Shown: positions 45,142-55,064 of the stretch, piece by piece
Layout: every line of letters starts with the position of its first letter
How positions within the stretch are numbered: position 1 is the first letter of the stretch
Assembly (NCBI GenBank): GCA_000827325.1
Contig: KN832870.1
Span: 62,001 to 126,000, forward strand
Direction of reading: 5' to 3'
Source: Oidiodendron maius Zn
Taxonomy: Eukaryota > Ascomycota > Leotiomycetes > Myxotrichaceae
Length of the DNA: 64,000 nucleotides
Position numbers and translations under genes: made by a program
The notes under the pieces: model-generated
The model's database searches: none
What the model was told of the DNA's origin: nothing
What the model saw: the letters and a program-made list of their open reading frames with translations, nothing else

Positions 45142-47513
45142 CTATAGCTTACTCTCCAGGTCTACCAACTCCTCTAACTTCGCAAACTTGTAATAGAAAT
45201 CCAAACTCTCTGGGTTCAACAATGTCCCACTCGGCGTTATAATCTTTCCACTTACAATCTGCTTCACTGGCAACTCTACTTTCTTCAAATTGACCGTTGT
45301 CTGTTGCCACCATCAATTAACGTTACGATCGTCCCATCCCATTCCCTAACATCAAATTGCGGAAGAGAGTGTCGACAATACAAGTCCAGGGAGCTATGAG
45401 AATGGAGGGGTAACTTACAGGTATCGCCGGCGTCTCAAAAATATGCTTCGGCACATGCCTGGGGCTGAGTTCACTTCGTATGGCAGCTTTGACGTCGGTT
45501 ACCAGCTTCGTGGTGAATTTCCCACCCGGCTTCATCATCAAGAATAGCAGCACACTCTCATCGGCATCTTGTGGTCTGCGCTGCCCAACACAAATCGAGT
45601 CTGCAAGCATAGGAAACCTAGTCTCCAGTACACCATAAATCTCGGCAGATCCAAACCTGACCCCTGAGGGGTTAAGAACTCCATCTGCCCTACCCAGGAA
45701 AATGAGGTTCTTGGTTATAGGATGGATCATAACGAAATCACCGTGCGTCCATACATTTTCGTACTTCTCAAAATAAGATTGAAAGTACTTTGAGGTTCCA
45801 GAAGGAGGGTGGGCTGAATCCCCCCAGAAATAGACAGGCATGTTGGGGAACGCGGCTGGTGCGACAAGCTCGCCTGGTGTGCCATCCTCGACCGGCGCGC
45901 CGCGGACGCCAGGACCACCTTCAATGAGAGAATCGTAGATGGCGACAGGGGTGCCGAGACTTGGACCTTGTGTACCACCAACATACACTGGCGTAAGAGG
46001 ATTATCTAGTCCAAAACAGCCCGCCTCGATGATATATTAGTTCGAGCTACCCATCCAAGGATGATTAGACTTACTAAGTCTGTTCCGCCAGAGATATTGG
46101 CCAAGTGCACATGTTTAGGGAACCCCACATCATAAAACCACTTAAACAGCTGATCAGAGAGCACCATGCCAGTACTAGTAACGACTTTCAGATTCGACAG
46201 ATCGGTGACGTCTTTTGGCCTGACACCATTCTTCTGCATCTCCCACATCCACCGCGGACTAATTCCTAGCTTCGTAACCTTCTGCTTGCCGGCTAACTTC
46301 ACGAAGGTCTCCAAATCCGGTTGGAATGGAGAGCCATCGTATAGCACCACTCTTGCACCCGGAAGCATCTGCATGACGGAACTAAAGTACATCATCCATC
46401 CAGTTGTTGTATATTGTAGAGACACACAATCCTCATTTTGGTCTCGGTGAAGTCTCCCCTCTTTTGCAGAGGAGAGCATAGCGCCTCCGATCGAGTGCAC
46501 AATGCATTTTGGTGACCCGGTCGTGCCAGATGAGTAGGCTATTAAGAACGGGTCGTGGAATGCCATCCGCTCGAAGTCAGGGGTGTCCGACGTAGCCTTT
46601 TGGAGGTACGAGGCGAGGGTTTGCGTATGTGGGACTCCGCTAATATCAACTGGCTGTTTGAACCGTGGCATCGATATCATCCCTGCAAATTCGTGGACGT
46701 TTTTCATCCCGTTGACGATATCTGTCATTTTTGGTCGAAGGTCGAATCGTTTGCCGTTGTATATTGCGAAGTCATCCATGAAGATGTACTGTCAGGTCAG
46801 TCTCCAACAACCCGCGGAGCCAGGAGGCACAGGCATACCTTAGGCGTGACCTGTAAAACCCTCTGCAGCACACCTTGAACTCCCATATCCGTCGAACTGC
46901 TGCTAAACATCCCACCCAAAGTCGTAACCGCTAGGAAAACCTTTAGCGTATCCACGGAATTGCTCGCCACCACCACCACCCTATCTCCCCTCCCTACGCC
47001 GTGCTCCTTCATCGCACTTGCCAACTGTGCAACTTGCCTTCTTAGTTGCCCCCAACTTACATCTCGAATTTCGGTAGCTCCTTCCCTCACCTCTGTTAGT
47101 GCTATCTTATCATCCTCCTTCCCAATCGTTCCTCTGTGTGCTGTTGGTGAACCAGCGGCTCTCTTGTATAGAAGGTTTTCAGCGAAATTCATGAAAACGC
47201 CGTCAAACCAACGGGGGATAAAGTCTATACGTGCGTTTTCGTCGACCACTTTCGCGTAGGAGCCGGAGTAGATCAGCCCGACGTATTGGAAGCATTGATC
47301 CCAGAATTCCGTGCGCTTGGTAATCGAGTACTGATACAAATCCCAGAATGACTGTTATTTTCAGGTGTCAGCGAGGAAGATGTTAGGGGAGGTGCCACAT
47401 ACCTTGATTTGGAGATTGTGCTTCTCGTTGACATTTTGCATGAACTTGTACATCTCTGTACTAGTGGGATCAGGATGTTCCCAGAGTTTTCTCGGGGCTA
47501 TGTGAGAGTCCAT
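45142..47513 (-). CDS. Acetoacetyl-CoA synthetase-like acyl-CoA ligase, peroxisomal (PTS1)
   Basis: Five exons, 700 residues: 47513-47403, 47351-46839, 46788-46075, 46024-45419, 45300-45142. The N-terminal PRKLWEHPDPTSTEMYKFMQ is AACS-typical, the AMP-binding motif is AYSSGTTGSPKCIVHSIGG, and later LANISGGTDLAGCFG, LTPVYVGGTQGPSLG, LIFLGRADGVLNPSG and KKVELPVKQIVSGK define adenylation and C-terminal domains. It makes an acyl-CoA from a free beta-keto or related acid with ATP. The last three residues are SKL, a canonical peroxisomal import signal; it was not listed in the family members I know. It is divergent from the thiolase at 47867, and the two share a 350-bp promoter. One acceptor (CATCGAG) is needed to keep the AGCFG block in frame. 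Confidence 0.92.
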
Positions 47514-47851
47514 ATTCGAATTGAGCCCGGCGAATTTCAAAGGTACAGTGAATTAAGTTGAAGATTCTGTGTGCAAGACGGAAGGGAGGGAAGAAATGTG
47601 CAGCTTATTATAGCGGCAGAAGGTATCATTCGGTCCAATGAGAGGAATGCGGGGAGATGATTGTTGGCTTAGTTCAAGGCTCTCGGCATGTTAATAACCT
47701 CGGCTTATTACTTTCACTGAGTCTCTCTAAGTGGTATATTTAGGAGTATGTGCAGTGTTACGACCCAAGCATATTTCCCCTATAATTCGTGTTACTCATC
47801 TTTACATTACCCCGTACCAAAATTACCCCATACCAAACTTCACTGTATTCC
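47514..47851. promoter_or_regulatory. Divergent ligase/thiolase promoter
   Basis: Short region between the two divergent starts. It shows a near-duplicate ATTACCCCGTACCAAA and ATTACCCCATACCAAA at about 47806-47836. No copy of the CCATGG-centred cluster motif is seen here. The arrangement favours joint regulation of activation and thiolysis. Confidence 0.5.
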
Positions 47852-47866
47852 ATGCACACCATAGAG

Positions 47867-49308
47867 ATGGTCCGAAGTAACGAGCCATGCTACGTCCTTG
47901 GTGTGGGCATGACTAAGTTCATCAAGCCCCGTGGCAAGATCGACTATACTGAGCTCGGCTTCGAGGCAGGCATCAAAGCTATGCTCGATGCTCAGATTAA
48001 CTACGATGAAGTTGATCAAGGCGTGGCTTGCTACTGCTACGGCGATAGCACCTGCGGCCAGCGCGTGTTCTACCAGTTCGGCATGACCCAGATCCCCATC
48101 TACAATGTGAACAACAACTGCTCAACTGGAGGCACCGGCCTTTATATGGCACGAAGCCTTATCTCTCATGGGGCTGCGGACTGCATCCTCGTGGTGGGTT
48201 TTGAGAAGATGATGCCGGGTAGCCTGCGGAATTTTTGGGATGATAGATCGCAGCCAACTGGCACTATGGTAGATATGATGGCTGAGACCCGGGGCCTCAC
48301 CAACGCACCTCGCGCAGCCCAGATGTTTGGCAACGCCGGACGAGAGTATATGGAGAAGTATGTTTTCCTCCTATTTTTGTTTAGCCACCAATATATTCTG
48401 CACATCAAATGCTAACCATCTACAGGTATGGCGCCAAGGCTGAAGATTTCGCTGAGATTGCTCGCGTGAACCACGAGCACTCGCAACGAAACCCTTACGC
48501 CCAATTCAAGGACGTCTACACCCTTGAACAGATCTTGAAAGCTCCTATGATCCATGAGCCACTCACCAAGCTTCAGTGCTGCCCCACGTCCGATGGTGGA
48601 GCTGCAGCTGTTCTGGTTTCCAAATCGTTCTTGGACGCTCGCCCCCAGCTGAAGGGGCAGGCCATTCTTATTGCTGGACAATGCCTTGCCACTGATGCAC
48701 CAAGTATCTTCTCCAGGTCTGCTATCGATCTAGTGGGCTTCGAGATGACCAAATTCGCTGCTCAAGCAGCCATGAAGGAAGCCGGTGTGACTCCTGATAA
48801 TGTGCGGGTATGCGAGCTTCACGACTGTTTTTCTGCAAACGAGATCATCGTCATTGATGCTCTCGGTCTCTCCAAGGCCGGTGAGGCCCACAAGCTTGTC
48901 CGAAATGGCGACATCACCTACGGCGGAAAGCTAGTCATCAACCCCTCCGGAGGCCTCATTTCTAAGGGCCACCCTCTTGGTGCCAGCGGTATTGCTCAGT
49001 GCGCTGAGCTTGTCTGGCATCTCAGAGGTTGGGCTAACAACCGCCTTATTGAGGACACTAAGGTGGCGCTGCAACATAACCTTGGACTTGGTGGTGCTGT
49101 AGTTGTTACTGTATACAAGCGTGCCGATGGGCATACGAACACGGCTGTGGATAGCGACACGGTTGGAATGATTAATGGACTGGGTTACAACCCGGCCGTG
49201 GAAGCAAGGGGCTTTACAGAAAAGCAGGCAACGAGTGTGCGGAGCAGAACAAAAACCTCTGCTTGGGCGCTAGGTGATACAGAAAAGAAGGTCGAGTCGA
49301 GATTCTGA
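47867..49308 (+). CDS. SCPx-type thiolase (lipid-transfer thiolase)
   Basis: Two exons, 457 residues: 47867-48357 and 48426-49308; a start at 47852 would add five residues. The nucleophile Cys85 lies in NVNNNCSTGGTG, the second motif is CELHDCFSANE, and GGLISKGHPLGASGIAQC carries the C-terminal catalytic His. These match the SCP-2/3-oxoacyl-CoA thiolase group rather than classical Fox3-type thiolases. No SCP-2 lipid-binding domain follows. The enzyme would cleave a 3-oxoacyl-CoA, including branched ones, with CoA. The C-terminus is ESRF; SRF is a marginal PTS1-like end, so peroxisomal location is possible but not firm. It is divergent from the SKL-tagged ligase. Confidence 0.92.
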
Positions 49309-49824
49309 ACCCGTGTACCTTGCCCACAGCCAAGGATTTGCGTATACATTCCCTGTTAGTTCCTAAAATCATAGCTCGCTCATACCTTCATTGCATAAAA
49401 TTTGTGCTTACATTAGTGCGAGAGGGATGCCCCGTAAATGATACCGTATAAGCTATCCGATAAGACATCCTGTCCATAGTTCAGGACGAGTACAGCAATA
49501 GATTAACTCTTCAACAAATCATCGATTGACAAATTTGCCTTGCATCTACACTTGAAACCAATAATAGCCTGCACGCAGAGATGACTCTGGCGTTGAAACG
49601 AGTTGGTGCAAAGGCAGTGGCGTTATGCCTAATCCATGGGTAAAAATGCGACCCGTGCCTCGGGAAGGGGTTGCAGGAACAGGGCCGGGACTGGAGATAG
49701 TCGGACATACAAATAGAGGGTAATCTTGGAACGGAACGCAAAATGTCGCTTCAGAGGCACTTCTCTACCTGTACTCTCTCCGTGTCTCCCTTCACTTGAA
49801 ATTAACTGGTCGTTTGCCTACACT
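49309..49824. other. Intergenic region containing shared motif copy 3
   Basis: The space between thiolase end and esterase start. Its notable content is the shared motif at 49628-49657, 168 bp upstream of the esterase start. A longer esterase frame starting at 49726 is possible but its N-terminal extension has no family support. Confidence 0.5.
49628..49657 (+). promoter_or_regulatory. Shared cluster motif, copy 3
   Basis: CCTAATCCATGGGTAAA followed by AATGCGACCCGTG. This full-length copy lies upstream of the esterase gene and matches the 53.5 kb copy over its first 26 bases. Confidence 0.65.
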
Positions 49825-51051
49825 ATGGCCGATGATATCGAGACTAGCTTCGAGGCCGCTATTGACGCTGGCCAGATTAACGGTGCCATTATCTGTACCA
49901 CCGATGCTGAGGGTCGCTTCATTTATAACAAGGCGCTCGGCGAGCGCATCCTAGTGTCAGGCGAGAAGCGGCCACAGCAGCTGGATGACGTGTTGTACCT
50001 GGCCTCAGCCACCAAGCTGATCACCACTATCGCCGCTCTGCAGTGCGTTGAAGACGGTATACTGACACTGACGGACGACCTGTCGCCTGTCGCCCCCGAG
50101 CTCTCTGGCAAGCAAGTTATCACTGGCTTTTCTGACGACGGCGAAACCCCTTTGCTCGAGTCGCCAACCCGCCCTATTACGCTCGAGATGCTGCTCACGC
50201 ACAGCTCTGGCGTTAGTTATGACTTCTTAAACCCGCTCATCGCCCAGTGGTGCAAGAAGTTTGGCCCCCCACAGCAAGAGGGTAAGCGACGGCCAGTCGA
50301 GGTAGCCTTCAGCTACCCGCTTGGCTTCCAACCCGGCGAAGGCTGGATGTACGGCCCTGGGCTTGACTGGGCCGGCCGCATAGTAGAGAAGGTGACGGGA
50401 CTGACGCTGGGCGAGCGCATGCAGCAGCGCATCTTCGACCCGCTTGGAATCACTGACGCCCAGTTCTTCCCTGTTACACGCGAAGACCTCCGTGCCCGCC
50501 TCGTTGATCACAACCCGCAAGACCCTGATGCCCTTGGGCACGCCGTGCTAGGCGGCAATGCCGATATGAACAAGCGTATTGAGGGTCACTTTGGCGGCCA
50601 TAGCCTATTTATGCCGGGCACTGGCTATATCAAAGTCCTGCACTCACTGCTGGCCAATGACCAGAAACTGCTCAAACCAGACACTGTCGACGATATGTTC
50701 CAGAACCACCTCAACCTCCAATCGACCGCAGGGCACCAGGCAGCGCTGGCAAGCGCTGCAGGTGTTTTCTTCCGCGTGGGCACCGCACCTGAAACACAGG
50801 CCGGCCATGGTCTTGGCGGACTACTGACTCTGGAGGACGTCGATGGCTGGTACGGCGAGCGTACACTTACCTGGGGCGGCGGCATGACTTTTACCTGGTT
50901 CATTGATCGCAAGAACAACCTCTGCGGCGTCTGCGCCGTTCAGGCAGCGCTGCCGTTTGACGGCGACGCAGTGGCCGCACTGAAGCAGACTTTCCGCCGT
51001 AACATCTATCACAAATACGCCACATGGAGGGGCCAGCAGCAACTGTCATGA
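49825..51051 (+). CDS. Serine beta-lactamase-fold esterase/transesterase (LovD/EstB-like)
   Basis: Intronless, 408 residues. The class C beta-lactamase/DD-peptidase fold is shown by SATK at 61-64 (nucleophile Ser61, general base Lys64), the second motif Tyr176 in WMYGPGLDWAG, and the TWGGG stretch near 352-356 in place of KTG. LEMLLTHSSGVSYDF and LTLGERMQQRIFDPLGI are family-typical. Fungal members act as esterases, lactonases or acyltransferases (LovD), not as antibiotic resistance factors. Here it probably opens an ester or lactone before CoA activation. It is more GC-rich than the surrounding spaces and has no intron in a cluster where the other intact genes are spliced. The start is the ATG before ADDIETSF; an upstream in-frame ATG exists at 49726. 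Confidence 0.9.
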   Translation: MADDIETSFEAAIDAGQINGAIICTTDAEGRFIYNKALGERILVSGEKRPQQLDDVLYLASATKLITTIAALQCVEDGILTLTDDLSPVAPELSGKQVITGFSDDGETPLLESPTRPITLEMLLTHSSGVSYDFLNPLIAQWCKKFGPPQQEGKRRPVEVAFSYPLGFQPGEGWMYGPGLDWAGRIVEKVTGLTLGERMQQRIFDPLGITDAQFFPVTREDLRARLVDHNPQDPDALGHAVLGGNADMNKRIEGHFGGHSLFMPGTGYIKVLHSLLANDQKLLKPDTVDDMFQNHLNLQSTAGHQAALASAAGVFFRVGTAPETQAGHGLGGLLTLEDVDGWYGERTLTWGGGMTFTWFIDRKNNLCGVCAVQAALPFDGDAVAALKQTFRRNIYHKYATWRGQQQLS

Positions 51052-52157
51052 TGATGAAATGGAAGAGTACAAATCACTTCCGTCAGCTCGTTCGTTCAGA
51101 TATTTGTCCATCGGAATATAGAAATATGTGCCTCTCCCTCTAATGCGAAGCCCACAGTTCAGTGCCTCGGTCCAATGATGATGGTGACGCGTGTTGTTCA
51201 CTCATTCAGCCCGCTTCCAATACCTAAATACCATTTCTACTATGCTGGAATTTGACATTTTCCCTCTCCATTTGCTGCTCGAAGTTTCTGGTAGTAGAGT
51301 CGAGCATAGGCACGAGATTGACGCAGCCACTGCCTGCGTAGCGTACTCTCCCTAATATTATGGTTTGGGCCTGTGACGGCTGATACATCTTCGTAGTATA
51401 TTCTTCCTGGTTAGGTCTTAAATGTAAAAGCACCTAGAGCCTGCCAAATAGGCCACTGTCTGCGCAACGTCGAGCAACTAATTACGGCAATTTTTACTGG
51501 TGGTTAGAACATGGAGTGTGGGCTTTGAAGGACGACTCTCCACCATGTTCAGCTGGTACTCAAGCGCGTTAATGAGATACAATGGCACTTCAAGAGTGAA
51601 GGAGGAAGTGCAGGGTCTGTTAGAAGTCAATAGACCAACGCTAGGGGTTGATCAGGACCGAAAAGGCCGTCTGGCTTTGAGATTCGTCAGCAATCGATAC
51701 AGAGATGGCTGGGTTTATTGCAAAGGCGGACTAGATAACAGAGAAAGCCTTAGAGTTGACAGTTGTAGAGGTATGAAGTGGAAATTACAGAACACGAAAG
51801 GGCCAGGGAGACCTTTCTCCGCGCAAGGCGTGTTACTAAATGTAATTGTTTCGTAAAGCACTACTACCCCAACGAGTTAAATTGTTTGAGAATATAGCGA
51901 GATGTGATGAGATCAAGGAAGATCCGGGGCATCTTATTTACAATACAAAGTTATGCTCCTGTGCATAGAACTCCAAGACATCATGACCATGAACTATCTA
52001 TCTGTTCTGCTCGATACTCAGGGCACGCTTGCTGAAACAGAGACCATAGAACGCCAGACACTTGAGTATCTCGGAACAGGTTCTCGGTAATACAGACCTG
52101 TCGACACTCACAACCTAGGCATCCTCGCTATATACATGCTTGTCGAGTCGGCTGGCT
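51052..52157. other. Intergenic region
   Basis: About 1.1 kb. A plus-strand frame of 118 codons at 51500-51856 and a 69-codon minus frame at 51224-51433 have no recognisable domain. No repeats stand out. It separates esterase and SDR, whose 3' ends converge here. Confidence 0.45.
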
Positions 52158-53212
52158 TCAAATTGCCTGACCCATAACGCTTAGTTCCTTGACCGTATCT
52201 AGCTCGCCTAGGAGGTCCACAAACTTCGACCTTGCTAATTTCCAGGCCACTACACCCAAGGGGAGCCGAAGTGGGATGCACTCGCCTCGGCTGGCAATGG
52301 TGAATATCGTCCCAGCTACAGCAGAAGGTTCGATGACGACACTGGACCCGGTGGCCTTATTTACAAAGGTTTCGAGTTTCCGAGAAGGCATGTCATCAGC
52401 TGCATAGGCCGGATGCGGCTTAGTGTGGACTTTGCTCTGACCCTCGAAGTTAGTATTGACACCACTAGGCTCTACTATGCAGAAGTTGACTGTTTACGCA
52501 AACAGAGAATTAGCCACAACTGTTTCCTTAGTGGACTTAAGATCAACTGATAGCAGAAAGGTGAGAAGAGGACACTTACTGTTCCAGTCTGGGTGCATCT
52601 CCCTTGCTACAGACTCGGTAAAGCCTTCAACCGCAAATTTGCCAGCGTGGTAGTAGGCGTGGCCGGGAAACCCGCACAGCCCAGCCAGTGACGAGATGTT
52701 GAAAACTAACCCCCCTCGATGGTCTTTAGCCTGACGCATGACCTCAATGGCGTGTACCGTGACTCGTGCAGTGCCAAAAAATAGCGTCTCCATCTCTTCA
52801 TGTATTTCTTCCTCTGTTGCGGCCTCGGTGTCGCCCGAGAGGGAGTAGCCGGCGTTATTGACCACGACATCGAGACAGAAGTCCTTACCAAAATGCTTCG
52901 CTCCGGCGGCGAATGCAGCGTCGACAGAACCGACCGAGGCCACATCTATGGCGAGCTTAAGGATGTTCGGGTTCGTATTAGGGAGGTAAGAGAGACTGGA
53001 AGGGTTGCGAGCTGTTGCAATGAGGCGCTGGTTTGGCTTGCTCGCAACCAAGCTGGCAATCTCGCGACCGATGCCCGACGAGCAGCCGGTAACTTTGCGG
53101 CGTAAGAGACTTAGTTTTTTGTCTGATGTCAACTCGAAAACACGAAGGGAAACTCACTCAACCACACCGCATCGGGTGGTAGTTCGTATGGTTTTGTGTT
53201 GACAGGATTCAT
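52158..53212 (-). CDS. Classical short-chain dehydrogenase/reductase
   Basis: Three exons, 299 residues: 53212-53158, 53092-52580, 52489-52158; introns 65 and 90 nt. The cofactor motif ITGCSSGIGRE is formed across intron 1. Then LKLAIDVAS (acidic binding residue), VVNNAGYSLSG, VFNISSLAGLCGFPG and the YYHAGKFA active site (YxxxK). The substrate-loop EPSGVNTNFEGQ follows intron 2. The N-terminal RLIATARN, with Arg after the second strand, points to NADP preference. Members oxidise or reduce ketone/alcohol groups on hydrophobic substrates. No peroxisomal tail (ends GQAI). It runs divergently from the dienoyl-CoA reductase-like SDR; the motif copy at 53531 lies between them. Confidence 0.9.
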
Positions 53213-54007
53213 CTTGACAAAGAATCGCGCGTTCAAATGGCTCTTGAACACTAGCAAGCGTGTTGCCACTGTTGTAGCTGGGATCAAGACAATCAATGTG
53301 TGTCAAGTATCAGTGGCTTATTTACCGTGGACAAGTCGGCAGTCATATTATTTTGCTGTCTGCCTCCTCATTTTGTGAATAAAGTATGCATGCTGCTACG
53401 TCACAATCGCGTTCCACGCTATGAGGAAATATCCCTCTCTGTTGGGCCGCTCATTTAACCAATTTTGCGCATTTGAAATAACTTATCGGCGTCACCTGGT
53501 CCATCCTTTCCCACAGTCATTATTGAGTATGGTCGCATTTTTACCCATGGATTAGGGAAGGTGTAGCGCCGTGTAGCGCGGATCAATATCGGGGGTTGGC
53601 GACCCTGCCACCACACCTAGGCTACAGGTGATCTTCTACCCACTTTCAAGATCCGACATTGAGCTATCGGGCTTGGCTGATAGAGGCCGACGAAAGGCTT
53701 AATTCCTCCTTCACAATGCAAGGTGTAATATGAGACCGCCTGCCTTATGCCTGCCTGACCTCGATATCTAGAGCCTCGGCAACCGGCTAGCTCATTAAAC
53801 CCCTCTCGGTTCTGGCGTTGCACTTTATGACCCAAGAGATATCTCTTTTCCTATAAAAGGCCATATTTGTAGATGTTCATTCTGCTTTAGCATGCCCTGA
53901 TTACAAAATTAAGCTTAGCCCCTATCTTTTATTGTACTTCTCCCGGCCCAATATATATCCAACCTTTCATATCTCAATTGCGAACGAGCGTCACGAAACG
54001 CTACACC
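53213..54007. promoter_or_regulatory. Divergent promoter of two SDR genes
   Basis: About 0.8 kb between divergent SDR starts. It contains shared motif copy 4 and a TATA-like AATATATATCC near 53949, about 60 bp upstream of the plus-strand gene. Otherwise nothing recognisable. Confidence 0.5.
53531..53557 (-). promoter_or_regulatory. Shared cluster motif, copy 4
   Basis: On the minus strand CCCTAATCCATGGGTAAA followed by AATGCGACC; the CCGTG end is absent. It is 319 bp upstream of the minus-strand SDR and about 450 bp upstream of the plus-strand SDR. Confidence 0.62.
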
Positions 54008-55064
54008 ATGGCCTTCTCTAGTTCCGAATACCTGTCCAGTGTGTGGAAAGATGGTATTTTTGGTAAAATAATCAGGCCTTCTGTTTTATATTTTGTAGCT
54101 AATCCCGAATGTCTAGATAACAAGGTCGTCTTCTGCACCGGTGGCGCTGGATCCATCTGCAGCGTTCAGGTACGGGCTCTAGTTCATCTTGGAGCCAATG
54201 CGTGTATTGTTGGGAGGAATGTAGAGAAGACGGAAAGAATGGCTCAGGGCATTGCTACGGCGCGCAAAGGGGCGAAGGTCCTCGGCATTGGAGCTGTTGA
54301 TGTCAGGAAGTATGATAGTCTGGAGAGAGCCGTGGACAGATGCGTGAAGGAATTGGGAGCCATCGACTTTGTAATGTGAGTATTATTCAGTCTTCGGGAA
54401 TGAGGAATTGGGTGTTGGAAATATGCCAGCCACTAAGAGATATTATAGTGCTGGCGCAGCCGGAAACTTTCTTGCTCCTATCTCCCGCCTTTCCTCCAAT
54501 GCCTTCAGAGCGATTGTGGAGATCGATACTATAGGTTCTTACAATACTCTTAAAGCTACGCTCCCACATATAATCGCATCCGCAGCCAGGAATCCCAACA
54601 CGGGCACAAATGCGTCTACCGGTGGAAGAATCATTTTCCTGTCCGCTGCCTTCCATTACACAGGAGCACCTCTACAGGCACATGCTGCAGCTGCCAAGGC
54701 TGGTATCGATGCACTCTCAGCCACTGCTTCCATTGAATTCGGTCCGCGAGGCGTTACATCCAATGTCATCACCCCGGGCCCAATTGCAGACACAGAGGGC
54801 ATGGACAGACTCGGAAGCAAAGACAAAGAAAGTGCCGCTGCAGCCCTTAAGCGTGTTCCTCTGCAGAGACACGGAACAGTAAAGGAGATTGCCGATGGGA
54901 CAATTTATCTCTTCAGTGACGCTGGAAGCTATGTTAATGGCGAAGTTCTGGTCATTGATGGTGCGAGATGGCGATCACCAATGCCTATTGGCGGCCTAGA
55001 CTACCCTGCTGGTTTACTGGACGATGCGGTCCTGCTCGGTGGTAAGAAGATATCAAAGTTATAA
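54008..55064 (+). CDS. Peroxisomal 2,4-dienoyl-CoA reductase-like SDR (PTS1)
   Basis: Three exons, 309 residues: 54008-54062, 54117-54375, 54449-55064; introns 54 and 73 nt. The N-terminus YLSSVWKDGIF matches yeast Sps19-type reductases; FCTGGAGSICSVQVRALVHL is the NADP-binding region, IGAVDVRKYDSLE, IAGAAGNFLAPISRLS, GGRIIFLSAAFHYTG and a substrate-binding HGTVKEIADGTIYLFSDAGS block follow. It would reduce 2,4-dienoyl-CoA to 3-enoyl-CoA with NADPH, needed to degrade polyunsaturated chains. The protein ends ISKL, so it carries a canonical peroxisomal targeting signal. Relative to family members the usual TGGNGTI has become TGGAGSI. It is the right-most gene of the cluster. Confidence 0.93.

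Noticed and set aside
49628-49740. Short peptide MGKNATR encoded by the shared motif
   Set aside because: The motif can be read MGK(x)A(T/S)R in three copies, but the frames diverge at once afterwards and one copy is inverted relative to its genes. DNA-level conservation explains it.
51500-51856. Open frame of 118 codons between esterase and SDR
   Set aside because: No recognisable motif, no family-like composition, and no splice extension was found. Kept only as an intergenic note.
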